Source of the DNA: Psychrobacter immobilis
GTDB taxonomy: Bacteria > Pseudomonadota > Gammaproteobacteria > Pseudomonadales > Moraxellaceae
Assembly (NCBI RefSeq): GCF_904846225.1
Contig: NZ_CAJGZJ010000002.1
Location: 62,001-126,000 of the forward strand
Reading direction: 5' to 3'
DNA: 64,000 nucleotides
A model generated the notes under the pieces. It ran no database searches. It saw only the letters and a list, made by a program, of their open reading frames with translations, and was not told the origin of the DNA. A program made the translations under genes and the position numbers. This document shows, one piece after another, positions 10,342-19,598 of the stretch (positions within the stretch are counted from its first letter, which is position 1; each line of letters opens with the position of its first letter).

Positions 10342-12114
10342 TTATAAATCTAGGACAACTTTAGCTGCGATAGCCAACTGATAGACAATCTGCGATAGGC
10401 CACGGGTGATTTCTACGCGTTTGGTTTTGACTTTCGGCAGCACCATAACTTCATCACCTTGTTGGATACGATAGGCCGTATTGACCACTTCACTGGCACC
10501 ATTTTGATGAATAATTAAGATCTCTTTAGTGTCAGCATTGTCAGAGAAGCCACCCGAATTGGCAATATAGTCGCCAACGGTGTAATCTGGATTAAAGGTA
10601 AGCGCACCCTGAGCACGCACTTGACCATTTACTGTAACCACTGATGTTTGAGCCGGTATCTCAATGATATCGCCTTGCTGCAGAATAATGTCTTGCCATG
10701 AATTTGGTAACACAACGATTTGACCAGTCGTTTTAACATTACGAGCTTTCGCTACGAACTGTTTGACCAAATTGGCATCATCTTGACGAAGTGCTGCTTC
10801 TTCACGAGTTGTAGACTGACTAGCGAGCGTCAACTCTTCTAGACGATCAAGCGACTCATTAATCATACGTTTTTGCTGCTCGGCAACGGATTCGCGATAT
10901 ATGGTCAATTGCGTCAGTTTTGCCAGTGGGCTCGGTTGCAATTGCGGAACGATATCCTTCAGACGAGCGCCATAGGGTACAACCATCGCACCATTACCAG
11001 TATGCGCCCCTTTAACCTGAACGGCGATTGTGCCCGCATATCGATCCGAGGTCACCACCATTTGATCGCCATTATATACTGGGACGTTTTGTGCTGCAGA
11101 GAGAGAGTAATACTCTGCCGTTTGCGCACGTCCGGCACTACGAGTGATGCTAACATTGGTCGCATTTGCGGCTGGACTGGCAACTTGCAACACATCACCA
11201 ATGGTTAAATCATTCACATCAAACTCAAACGTATATTCGTTCTGGACCTCTCCAGCCACTTCGAACGTTTTTTTCTGCGGCGCGACAGTAATCACATCAC
11301 CATCACGAAACGCGAAGGACTGCAATTTACCAGCTAATAGGAAATCATACAGGTTGACTTGCTGTAGCATCTGACCATTACGTTTGATTTGAATATCAAT
11401 ATAACTACCACGCGTCGGATCAACACCGCCTGCTCTATCTAAGTAAGACAATACCGAGTCTGCCGCAAGCCCGCCGTAATAACCCGGCTGTTTAACAAAG
11501 CCAGTAACGAAAACTTTCACTGGTTGTGCTTGCTCTAAGGACGCATAAACGCCAACGTTCGAGCGGTAAACGCGACTGACGGCACTTTTAACCACATTTT
11601 GCAAACTACCATTCTGTACGCCAGAAATACGTACTGGACCAACATTTGGCAAGAAAATATTACCTTGTGGGTCAACGGTCGTAGTCGCCGCATATTGATA
11701 AGCGCCCCACATCCTTACTTGGACATTGTCGCCAGGGTTAATCACATAACTGTCATTAAAAGTGGAGCCTGATGTAGTCGAAAATGCACCGCGAAATAGC
11801 TGCTCACCAAACATCATATCTTGCGTATTAATATCTTGGTAAGGACGCGTGGTGTTGATGACCGATTGGCTTGGCAAGCTTGCCGCGTTAACCGCCTCTT
11901 GCGTGGTCGCCTGCCCTGGCACGCCGCCCGCAAACGCTTGCGTTGAGACATTAATATTATTACGATTCTGATCCTGACTCATACTGTTGTTGCTGGTACC
12001 AAAGCCAGACCCTGATATTTGATCAGCATAACTGCTCGCTGCCATGGCTGGCATACTAGCTGTTGCCATGGCTAAACTTATCATCGTCACGATAGCACGT
12101 GGTTTCATATTCAT
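10342..12114 (-). CDS. kpsD: Capsule export outer-membrane/periplasmic protein, KpsD/Wza family
   Basis: This protein carries capsule polysaccharide across the periplasm and outer membrane. The 590 residues begin with a Sec signal peptide (cleavage near AMA-AS, residue 25). A polysaccharide-export domain follows (VNPGDNVQVRMWGAY, DPQGNIFLPNVGPV), then several SLBB-type beta-grasp repeats (VFVTGFVKQPGYY, FEVAGEVQNEYTF, VTVNGQVRAQGALTF). There is no lipobox cysteine, which fits KpsD rather than lipidated Wza. An AAGGA box precedes the ATG. It lies between kpsE and kpsC in the same transcription unit. Confidence 0.9.
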   Translation of the reverse strand: MNMKPRAIVTMISLAMATASMPAMAASSYADQISGSGFGTSNNSMSQDQNRNNINVSTQAFAGGVPGQATTQEAVNAASLPSQSVINTTRPYQDINTQDMMFGEQLFRGAFSTTSGSTFNDSYVINPGDNVQVRMWGAYQYAATTTVDPQGNIFLPNVGPVRISGVQNGSLQNVVKSAVSRVYRSNVGVYASLEQAQPVKVFVTGFVKQPGYYGGLAADSVLSYLDRAGGVDPTRGSYIDIQIKRNGQMLQQVNLYDFLLAGKLQSFAFRDGDVITVAPQKKTFEVAGEVQNEYTFEFDVNDLTIGDVLQVASPAANATNVSITRSAGRAQTAEYYSLSAAQNVPVYNGDQMVVTSDRYAGTIAVQVKGAHTGNGAMVVPYGARLKDIVPQLQPSPLAKLTQLTIYRESVAEQQKRMINESLDRLEELTLASQSTTREEAALRQDDANLVKQFVAKARNVKTTGQIVVLPNSWQDIILQQGDIIEIPAQTSVVTVNGQVRAQGALTFNPDYTVGDYIANSGGFSDNADTKEILIIHQNGASEVVNTAYRIQQGDEVMVLPKVKTKRVEITRGLSQIVYQLAIAAKVVLDL

Positions 12115-12169
12115 GCGTTGTATTCCTTTGCTGATCTATCGATCATTACTGATATCTTTTTTGTCAAAA

Positions 12170-13285
12170 CTAGCTACGATGATCACGAACCACTGCCATG
12201 ACTAAGCGCACAAATCCGTAGAATATTAATAGCAATACTAATGATGTCCAGATTATATAAGCACGGCGCGGATATAATGCTTCTTCGGCCTCATAAGGCG
12301 TAGAAATCACGATTAAGTTTTTCATCTTCTTAAAGGCTTCTAAACGGGCTTTTTCGAGTGATGATAACGATAATTTATAAAGCTCAGTGGCAAACTCGAC
12401 ATCAGCTTTGATGGTCTCAAATTGTACGGCTTGACGGTTCAATTTGGTCGTGTTTGGCGATGTCAATTTGGTTTGTTCTTGACCAATTTGTTCTTCAACC
12501 GCCTTAATCTGACTTCTTAATGAAACCACTTGCGGGGCATCTGGGTTCAAGTAGCTGAGCAGTTGCCGTTCCTCAGTACGTAACGAGCTAAGCTGTGCTT
12601 GCAAACTACCAATCAGCTGATTGACAACCTGAGCGTTAGACTCTGGATCATAAATCTCATTTTCGTTTTGATAGTTTAATAGTTTTTCTTTAGTATCATT
12701 TAAGCGATCTTGCGATTCATCAAGTTGCGTCTCTGCAAATACCAGCTGATCGCGAGCCACTTCTTGTGAAATACGGTTTACGAATTTTTCAGACTCATTC
12801 AAAATTGTTTTATTGAGCTCAAAAGCATACTTTGAATCAAACGCTTCTGTCGATACCGATAGCACATAACTTTGCTCATCTAAATCAATGTGTACGCGTT
12901 TTTTGAAGTATTCAAGCAGCTCTTCTTGCGTAGCATCAGGATCAATCTCATTAATCGGATCCGAGCCATCGACATAGTAAGCCTCGCGAAACTTAAACTT
13001 ATTGTCAAGGCGCTTTACCATATCATTTGACAAGATATACTCTGTCAAATAAGTCGCGTCTTCTTTGCTGGTACTATTGACACCCAGTAAAGCTGATAGA
13101 CCACCGCCAGAAGGCACGCTGGTATCGCTCACCTGTTTCACTACCACATCAGCAGTTGAGGTAAAACGCGGATGAGCAAGCGACATGACATAAAATATCA
13201 TGAGCACCCAAGGAAGGATCACCAAGCCGATAAACAGCGAGAAGTTGATTATATTATTTTTTTGCTTTGTGGATATGCTTTTCAT
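12170..13285 (-). CDS. kpsE: Capsule export inner-membrane adaptor, KpsE/CtrB family
   Basis: KpsE links the inner-membrane ABC exporter to the periplasmic KpsD. It has the PCP-like layout: an N-terminal membrane segment (FSLFIGLVILPWVLMIFYVM), a long coiled-coil periplasmic part rich in Glu/Gln/Leu, and a C-terminal membrane segment before the last basic residues. I chose the ATG at 13285, preceded by TTGAGG, over an upstream in-frame TTG at 13315. The protein is then 371 residues, close to E. coli KpsE (382). The chosen start overlaps the end of kpsT by 32 bp, which points to translational coupling. Confidence 0.9.
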   Translation of the reverse strand: MKSISTKQKNNIINFSLFIGLVILPWVLMIFYVMSLAHPRFTSTADVVVKQVSDTSVPSGGGLSALLGVNSTSKEDATYLTEYILSNDMVKRLDNKFKFREAYYVDGSDPINEIDPDATQEELLEYFKKRVHIDLDEQSYVLSVSTEAFDSKYAFELNKTILNESEKFVNRISQEVARDQLVFAETQLDESQDRLNDTKEKLLNYQNENEIYDPESNAQVVNQLIGSLQAQLSSLRTEERQLLSYLNPDAPQVVSLRSQIKAVEEQIGQEQTKLTSPNTTKLNRQAVQFETIKADVEFATELYKLSLSSLEKARLEAFKKMKNLIVISTPYEAEEALYPRRAYIIWTSLVLLLIFYGFVRLVMAVVRDHRS

Positions 13286-13925
13286 AAACCTCAATCGCTT
13301 CTGTTGTATCGTCAAAGACGTGTGCTGTTTGATCCATTAGCACAATACCAATATCACAATTACGCTTAATATCGCCAATATTATGCGACACGATTAAAAA
13401 TCCTGCTTGCGCACGGCGTGCTGCCAGAATTTCCTCACTACGCTTACGAAAAGCGGCATCACCAACCGCACCCGCTTCATCGAGCATATAGTAATCAAAA
13501 TCAAAGGCCAAGCTTAAACCAAAGGTTAAACGGGCACGCATCCCTGAAGAATAGCTTTTCACTGGCATATCAAAATAATTACCAATGTCTGCAAATTCTT
13601 CGACGAAACGAATTTTTTCGTCAATATAAGGGCCGCTTGAGTATAAACGACAAACAAATCGTACATTTTGACGACCCGTTAAGCTACCTTGAAAACCGCC
13701 TGCGACTCCTACTGGCCATGAAATCGTAGAATCGGTAATAATTTCACCGTGGTCCGGCTTATCGAGTCCACATATAATACGTAGTAAAGTGGATTTGCCC
13801 GCTCCATTACGACCAAGCAAACCCACACTTTGTTTATCACCAATGGTCAGGTTTAAATCTTTAAAAAGATAGTGCCGACCCTGTTTGGTCATAAATGACT
13901 TAGAAACATTTTTAATTTCAATCAT
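13254..13925 (-). CDS. kpsT: Capsule export ABC transporter ATP-binding protein
   Basis: KpsT is the ATPase of the KpsMT exporter that moves the lipid-linked capsule chain across the inner membrane. Visible motifs are Walker A GRNGAGKST (about residues 38-46), the signature SYSSGMRARLTFGLSLAF and the Walker B/D-loop YMLDEAGAVGD. The last is the E-for-D variant typical of polysaccharide exporters. The 223-residue length matches KpsT/CtrD. Its 3' end overlaps kpsE, and kpsM lies 40 bp upstream. Confidence 0.95.
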   Translation of the reverse strand: MIEIKNVSKSFMTKQGRHYLFKDLNLTIGDKQSVGLLGRNGAGKSTLLRIICGLDKPDHGEIITDSTISWPVGVAGGFQGSLTGRQNVRFVCRLYSSGPYIDEKIRFVEEFADIGNYFDMPVKSYSSGMRARLTFGLSLAFDFDYYMLDEAGAVGDAAFRKRSEEILAARRAQAGFLIVSHNIGDIKRNCDIGIVLMDQTAHVFDDTTEAIEVYEKHIHKAKK

Positions 13926-13965
13926 TCGTTTGCCCTAATTTAAAGCTGGTATCACGCTTAATGAT

Positions 13966-14778
13966 TTATTTAGAGCGTATTAAATCTCTTTCGGCTGCTT
14001 TATACATGAGAAGACCCAAGAAATTTACTGCGACTGTCCATTTCAAGAAATAACTCATATCAATATGATAGGCAGGATAATTCGGTGCTAACGCGTGTCT
14101 TATCAACTCGATATTATGAATAAAAGGATTATAGAGTAGATAACTAAAATAGGGCTCAGGAACAACATGAATAGGATAGATAATCCCAGACATGAAATAT
14201 AATATAGTGAAAATAATACCAATTACTTTACTAATTTCACCACCATAATAACCGACCACCATCATGATCAAGGCGACACCAAAACTAAACATAAAAAGCG
14301 TTATCCAACAAAATAGGACAATATGTAAATTTTCTAAACTGGCATAATCGTTAAAAAAAGCTAATCCAATCAACAATATAACAAATGTTATAAAATAAAT
14401 AACCAACTCTAAAGCTGATCTAGCAATGATAACATCAATGTGCCGTATCGATCGGTACATCAGAAGTCCCTGATTGGCTTCAACCGCTCCTAGTGCTCTA
14501 GTCGCAATCGTCTGAAACATACGAAAAGGCACCATTCCGGCAACCAAAAATAACGGGAAGCTCATTCCTGGTAATGTCCGTTCAATAATCACGCCAAAAA
14601 TCACTAAAAATATAAGCATTTGGAAAATGATTTCTAACGGCGCCCACAAATAACCCAATCGGTAGCCGCCAAAGCGCGTTTGTAGCTCACGCATCAGCAA
14701 AGCGTGAAATGCCGCACCCATGACTTTGAGGCCACTGCGATGCTTGATAGGACGATAAGGAGGCAATTGTACAGACAT
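13966..14778 (-). CDS. kpsM: Capsule export ABC transporter permease
   Basis: KpsM is the membrane subunit of the ABC-2 type exporter that pairs with KpsT. The 270 residues contain about six hydrophobic helices, including ALELVIYFITFVILLIGLAF and IIFTILYFMSGIIYPIHVVP, and an N-terminal RELQTRFGGYRLGYLWAPLE stretch typical of the family. It is the first gene of the minus-strand set kpsM-T-E-D-C-S, so a promoter should lie in 14779-14975. No synthesis genes for the repeating sugar are adjacent in this window. Confidence 0.95.
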   Translation of the reverse strand: MSVQLPPYRPIKHRSGLKVMGAAFHALLMRELQTRFGGYRLGYLWAPLEIIFQMLIFLVIFGVIIERTLPGMSFPLFLVAGMVPFRMFQTIATRALGAVEANQGLLMYRSIRHIDVIIARSALELVIYFITFVILLIGLAFFNDYASLENLHIVLFCWITLFMFSFGVALIMMVVGYYGGEISKVIGIIFTILYFMSGIIYPIHVVPEPYFSYLLYNPFIHNIELIRHALAPNYPAYHIDMSYFLKWTVAVNFLGLLMYKAAERDLIRSK

Positions 14779-14845
14779 AGCGTTACATGACTTTACCGAA
14801 AACAGTCCCTATGATAAGTAAGCGCGACACAAGTTACAACAATTA

Positions 14846-14863
14846 ATCTGTTTCTAAACAGAT
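14846..14863. promoter_or_regulatory. Inverted repeat upstream of kpsM, possible operator
   Basis: ATCTGTTTCTAAACAGAT is a perfect 8-bp inverted repeat with a 2-bp centre, 68 bp upstream of the kpsM start. The half-site with its centre, ATCTGTTTCT, occurs again at 14941-14950 in the same orientation. No T-tract follows, so it does not look like a terminator. An operator controlling capsule transcription is an inference; the binding protein is unknown. Confidence 0.35.
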
Positions 14864-14978
14864 AAACCTATGATTTAGCAAGAAACTAGTAGGTAAGTAA
14901 TAGCAAATTTAGTTAAATTTGATCAGTATTTAACTATGTTATCTGTTTCTCACTCATTTATTGAACGCAAAAAAAAAA

Positions 14979-15005
14979 CCAATCGCAAAGGATTGGCTTT
15001 TTTAA
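14979..15005 (-). terminator. Terminator after tRNA-Met
   Basis: Read on the minus strand, a CCAATC/GATTGG stem with a 6-base loop is followed by ten T residues. It lies 21 bp past the tRNA 3' end and fits rho-independent termination of the tRNA transcript. The plus-strand side also has a T-run. Confidence 0.8.
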
Positions 15006-15025
15006 TACTGCAGTCTTGCTATAAA

Positions 15026-15102
15026 TGGTGGCGATGAAGAGACTTGAACTCTTGACCTCACGATTATGAGTCATGCGCTCTAACCAGCTGAGCTACATCG
15101 CC
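15026..15102 (-). tRNA. tRNA-Met (CAT), elongator
   Basis: The minus-strand sequence folds as a 77-nt tRNA with acceptor arms GGCGATG and CATCGCC, discriminator A and an encoded CCA. The D-arm is AGCTCAGCTGGTTAGAGC, the anticodon loop is CTCATAA (anticodon CAT), and the T-arm carries GTTCAAGTC. The paired first acceptor base G1-C72 marks an elongator rather than an initiator tRNA. CAT could also belong to a lysidine-modified Ile tRNA, but the D-arm and acceptor look like elongator Met. Confidence 0.93.
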
Positions 15103-15116
15103 ATTTAAGGCTCGGT

Positions 15117-15145
15117 ATAATACCGATAGAAGTGACTAACGTCAA
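15117..15145 (-). promoter_or_regulatory. sigma70 promoter of tRNA-Met
   Basis: On the minus strand TTGACG (15140-15145) and TATTAT (15117-15122) are 17 bp apart. A GC-rich ACCGAGCC stretch follows just before the mature tRNA. This is a close match to a sigma70 promoter with the GC-rich discriminator typical of stable-RNA genes. Confidence 0.8.
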
Positions 15146-15240
15146 CCCCTAATTATCGTTTTTTTGCAAAAAATAGGAATTTTATTCAAATTAATGGCAA
15201 ATATTGATACTACTAACGATAAAAACGAACAATAAAAAGG

Positions 15241-15605
<365 letters not shown>

Positions 15606-15611
15606 CGCGCT

Positions 15612-15620
15612 AGTATAGCA
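15612..15620 (-). promoter_or_regulatory. Extended -10 element of rnpB
   Basis: TGCTATACT on the minus strand is an extended -10 (TGn-TATACT), placed 6-7 bp before the inferred 5' end of the RNase P RNA. No good -35 is visible, consistent with reliance on the extended -10. Confidence 0.65.
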
Positions 15621-15679
15621 AAACTAATGACTGCGTGGGAATGTCTTTTTAGATTATTTATATTCCCGTATTCGATTAT

Positions 15680-16399
15680 TTAAATAAAATCTTTTGGTAA
15701 CGTTAGCTCATTAGCATTCGAGTCGTTTTTATCTTGTTGTGCCAGCTGTAACCAGTGAGTGTCTGGATAATTTTTCTTGAGATAATGTTGTAAAAAATCA
15801 ATCGTGCTATTCGCAATCTCAGCATCGGTATTATCAGCAGCATCGTGAATATGATTATAAATAACGCTATGAACCTTTAAACCACGCGACGTTATGGCTT
15901 CTAAGCTCAGCAACGTATGATTGATACTACCCAAGCGCCCAGAGGTAACCAAAATAATAGGATAATTTTGAGAGGCAATATAATCCAAGGTTAATAATTG
16001 CTCAGTGATGGGCACAAGTAAGCCACCAGCGCCTTCCAATAACACCACATCATAATCTGCTTGCAAGCGGCGTGTCGCATTGGTAATCATTTCAGGGTTG
16101 AGCGTTTGCTTTGAAAGTCGTGCTGATAAATGCGGTGACGCAGGTTTTTCATATCGATACGGACAGGTTGTAAAATCAAGGTCACACGGCTGTAGCGGCA
16201 TACCCATCAATTCGCGATGGGTAACAATATCATCAGCCATGTTCATCTCACCGCTATATCTATCTATTGCGACACCTGTTTGTACCAGCTTTTGGGTTAT
16301 GACATCGATGCCCTGCTGCATAAGTGCTTTGGCAAGCAGACCAGTGGCATAGGTTTTGCCAATATCGGTATCGATACCAGAGATAAATAGCACGCTCAT
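15680..16399 (-). CDS. bioD: Dethiobiotin synthetase
   Basis: BioD closes the ureido ring of dethiobiotin from 7,8-diaminopelargonate, CO2 and ATP, the step before biotin synthase. The P-loop variant GIDTDIGKTYATG is at the N-terminus, and VVLLEGAGGLLVPI is the conserved Mg-ATP/substrate loop. The 239 residues fit the family. It starts two bases after the bioA stop codon, so the two are cotranscribed and probably translationally coupled. bioB, bioF and bioC are not in the window. Confidence 0.95.
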   Translation of the reverse strand: MSVLFISGIDTDIGKTYATGLLAKALMQQGIDVITQKLVQTGVAIDRYSGEMNMADDIVTHRELMGMPLQPCDLDFTTCPYRYEKPASPHLSARLSKQTLNPEMITNATRRLQADYDVVLLEGAGGLLVPITEQLLTLDYIASQNYPIILVTSGRLGSINHTLLSLEAITSRGLKVHSVIYNHIHDAADNTDAEIANSTIDFLQHYLKKNYPDTHWLQLAQQDKNDSNANELTLPKDFI

Positions 16400-16401
16400 A
16401 G

Positions 16402-17721
16402 CTAACCCTTTTTAGTCAAAAAAATCTGCTTCAAATAAGACGTGACGACAGTGAGTAGTGACTGGCATAAAGCCTCTAGCTCCTCATCAGTGATGATATA
16501 AGGCGGCATGATATAGACCAGTTTACCGAACGGTCTGACCCAAATGCCATTATCAATGAGCAATGACTGAAAGATCGGCATATCAACGGCATCATTTAGC
16601 TCGATTACTGCTACGGCTCCCAAACAACGCACTTCGGCGACACCCTCTAAAGTTGCAGCAGAGATGAGTTGCTGCTCCATGATGGCCTGCATATTTTCTG
16701 TGCGCGTTTCAATATCGTAAGACATTATTAGATCAATTGAGGCACAAGCGACGGCGCAAGCCAAAGGATTACCCATAAAGGTTGGGCCATGCATAAGCGC
16801 TGGATAATCACTTTGGCTAATGGTGTCCGCTATTTTTCGTGTACACAAAGTGGCAGCAAAGGTCATATAACCACCTGTCAGCGCCTTTCCAATCGTCATA
16901 ATATCAGGACTGATATCGGCATGCTCACAAGCAAACAGCTTGCCACTACGACCAAAACCTGTCGCAATTTCATCAGCAATCAATAATACGTCATGCTCAT
17001 CGCACAATTGGCGCAATAACTGTAAATACTCAGGGCTGTAAAAGCGCATTCCACCTGCGCCTTGAATGATTGGCTCAATAATAAATCCGGCAAGTTTATC
17101 GCTATTTTCAGCAAAAAATACGGTTAATGCATCACGCTCGCTTTGGGTTAACGCACGCTCAAATCCGAGTGGCGGTGATGGCACAAAATACTGCATCGGT
17201 AATTGTTTGCCATATAAATTGTGCATGCCAGCGACTGGGTCGCAAACACTCATCGCATGCCATGTATCGCCATAATAACCAGAGTGAGTTGAGGCAAACT
17301 GCTGCTTGGCTGGCCGATTGGCAGCAACTTGATATTGCAATGCCATTTTTAACGCCACTTCTACCGCAATGCTGCCACTGTCGGCATAAAATATCGCCTC
17401 AAGCCCAGAAGGGACAATAGACAGCAGTTTTTTACCCAAATCTATGGCGGGTTGGTGCGTCAAGCCGCCAAACATCACATGTGCCATCTTACCCAATTGC
17501 TTGATAATCGCCTCATTAAGCACGGCGTGATTATAGCCATGAACGCTCGCCCACCAAGACGACATCCCATCAATCAGACGCCTGCCATCTTGAGTGACGA
17601 TATAAATGCCTTCTGCATGGTCAATAACGATATTTGGATAAGTCGGCGGCAAACTGGCGTAAGGATGCCAAAGGTGTTGCTGGTCAAAGTCGTCTGTTGA
17701 TTTTGTAGATAATATTTTCAT
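16402..17721 (-). CDS. bioA: Adenosylmethionine-8-amino-7-oxononanoate aminotransferase
   Basis: BioA is a PLP enzyme that makes 7,8-diaminopelargonate using S-adenosylmethionine as amino donor. HLWHPYASL at the N-terminus and SSWWASVHGYNH are BioA-specific. LIADEIATGFGRSGKLFACEH carries the PLP-binding Asp, and the Schiff-base lysine lies in TIGKALTGGYM. The 439-residue length is normal. Only 3 bp separate it from the upstream ferredoxin gene, and bioD follows at once, giving an operon ferredoxin-bioA-bioD. Confidence 0.96.
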   Translation of the reverse strand: MKILSTKSTDDFDQQHLWHPYASLPPTYPNIVIDHAEGIYIVTQDGRRLIDGMSSWWASVHGYNHAVLNEAIIKQLGKMAHVMFGGLTHQPAIDLGKKLLSIVPSGLEAIFYADSGSIAVEVALKMALQYQVAANRPAKQQFASTHSGYYGDTWHAMSVCDPVAGMHNLYGKQLPMQYFVPSPPLGFERALTQSERDALTVFFAENSDKLAGFIIEPIIQGAGGMRFYSPEYLQLLRQLCDEHDVLLIADEIATGFGRSGKLFACEHADISPDIMTIGKALTGGYMTFAATLCTRKIADTISQSDYPALMHGPTFMGNPLACAVACASIDLIMSYDIETRTENMQAIMEQQLISAATLEGVAEVRCLGAVAVIELNDAVDMPIFQSLLIDNGIWVRPFGKLVYIMPPYIITDEELEALCQSLLTVVTSYLKQIFLTKKG

Positions 17722-17724
17722 ATT

Positions 17725-18024
<300 letters not shown>

Positions 18025-18025
18025 C

Positions 18026-18168
18026 TACAGTTGATCCACTATGAAAAACACAGCGCTACTCGGATAAGTTTTGCGCCGCCTCTGTCTGCGTAAGCACAGC
18101 AAGCAAGGAAAATTTATACCAGTAGCGCGTGATAATATTTGAACTTATTTTATTTAAGACTGACTATA
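18026..18168 (+). repeat. Intergenic MITE-like repeat, copy A
   Basis: One copy of the family described in the findings. The left end is TACAGTTGATCCACTATGAAA and the right end is GACTGACTATA. A nested inverted repeat (GCGCTACTCGGATAA against TTATACCAGTAGCGC) encloses the core GCCTCTGTCTGCG...GCACAGCAAGCAAGG. It fills most of the gap between coaD and the ferredoxin gene and encodes nothing recognisable. Confidence 0.8.
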
Positions 18169-18243
18169 CTTTGACTATTTTACTACTTACTATCAGCCCA
18201 TACTTTATCTAATTAATGCCTGTTTTTAACTGCGTATTTAAAC

Positions 18244-18804
<561 letters not shown>

Positions 18805-18868
18805 TCAAACTTAATACTTATCTGCTACATTTGTCCTAACAGCAGACTTACCTTTTCGCCAAAGGCTT

Positions 18869-18877
18869 TGCTACAAT
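18869..18877 (+). promoter_or_regulatory. Extended -10 promoter element for smpB
   Basis: TGCTACAAT matches an extended -10 (TGn-TACAAT) about 150 bp upstream of smpB in the coaD-smpB divergent gap. A TTACCT hexamer 18 bp upstream could be a weak -35. Confidence 0.45.
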
Positions 18878-19028
18878 AGCGGGTTCGACTCATCCGTCTT
18901 ATTTCTTATCATTTAAGTAAAAGACAATTTAAAGGTAAGACAATCCAAATGACCGGGTTAGGATGAGGAATTAGTGGGACTAGTTAGATAAGAACGCCAC
19001 ATTTTTAATGGGTTCTTATGGAGAAATT

Positions 19029-19505
19029 ATGTCAAAAAAATCAAAAAAACCGGACAATCAAATTTGTGCGAATAAAAAGGCTCGTCATGAGTACTTTATC
19101 GAAGAGGCATTTGAGGCAGGTCTGGCACTACAAGGCTGGGAAGTCAAAGCGATTCGTGCAGGTAAAATGACAATTACCGAAGCGTATGTCATCTTCCGTA
19201 ATAATGAAGCCTTCTTATTTGGCGCGCATATTCAGCCATTGCTATCCAGCTCAACGCACGTCAGTCCGGATAGTACTCGTACTCGTAAGCTGCTGCTCAA
19301 TCGCCGCGAGATTGAAAAACTGTTTGGTGCTGTCAATCAAAAAGGCTATGCCTGCGTGCCGCTGTCTTGCTATTGGAAAAATTCGCTAGTGAAATGCCAA
19401 ATCGGCTTGGCACTGGGTAAAAAGCAGCATGACAAACGTAAAACGCTAAAAGACCGTGACTGGGAACGTGATAAGCAGCGCGGCTTTAAACAGCATTTAG
19501 ATTAA
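19029..19505 (+). CDS. smpB: SsrA-binding protein SmpB
   Basis: SmpB binds tmRNA and delivers it to stalled ribosomes for trans-translation. The 158 residues show the OB-fold markers [31 protein letters not shown] and [10 protein letters not shown]. The C-terminal basic tail [15 protein letters not shown] mimics mRNA in the ribosome. I chose the ATG at 19029, preceded by GGAG five bases upstream, over an in-frame ATG 21 bp earlier. The gene is transcribed away from coaD and ends at a strong terminator. Confidence 0.96.
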   Translation: MSKKSKKPDNQICANKKARHEYFIEEAFEAGLALQGWEVKAIRAGKMTITEAYVIFRNNEAFLFGAHIQPLLSSSTHVSPDSTRTRKLLLNRREIEKLFGAVNQKGYACVPLSCYWKNSLVKCQIGLALGKKQHDKRKTLKDRDWERDKQRGFKQHLD

Positions 19506-19530
19506 AGATCGATTATTTTAATCTAACACC

Positions 19531-19568
19531 AAAAGGACGATTTGACATTTTGTTAAATCGTCCTTTTT
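19531..19568 (+). terminator. Terminator after smpB
   Basis: AAAAGGACGATTT and AAATCGTCCTTTTT form a 13-bp stem followed by T residues, 25 bp past the smpB stop. The A-run on the left makes it able to act also for the converging transporter gene. Confidence 0.88.
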
Positions 19569-19598
19569 ATTGGATAAATCGGTTTCATTCATGACTCT

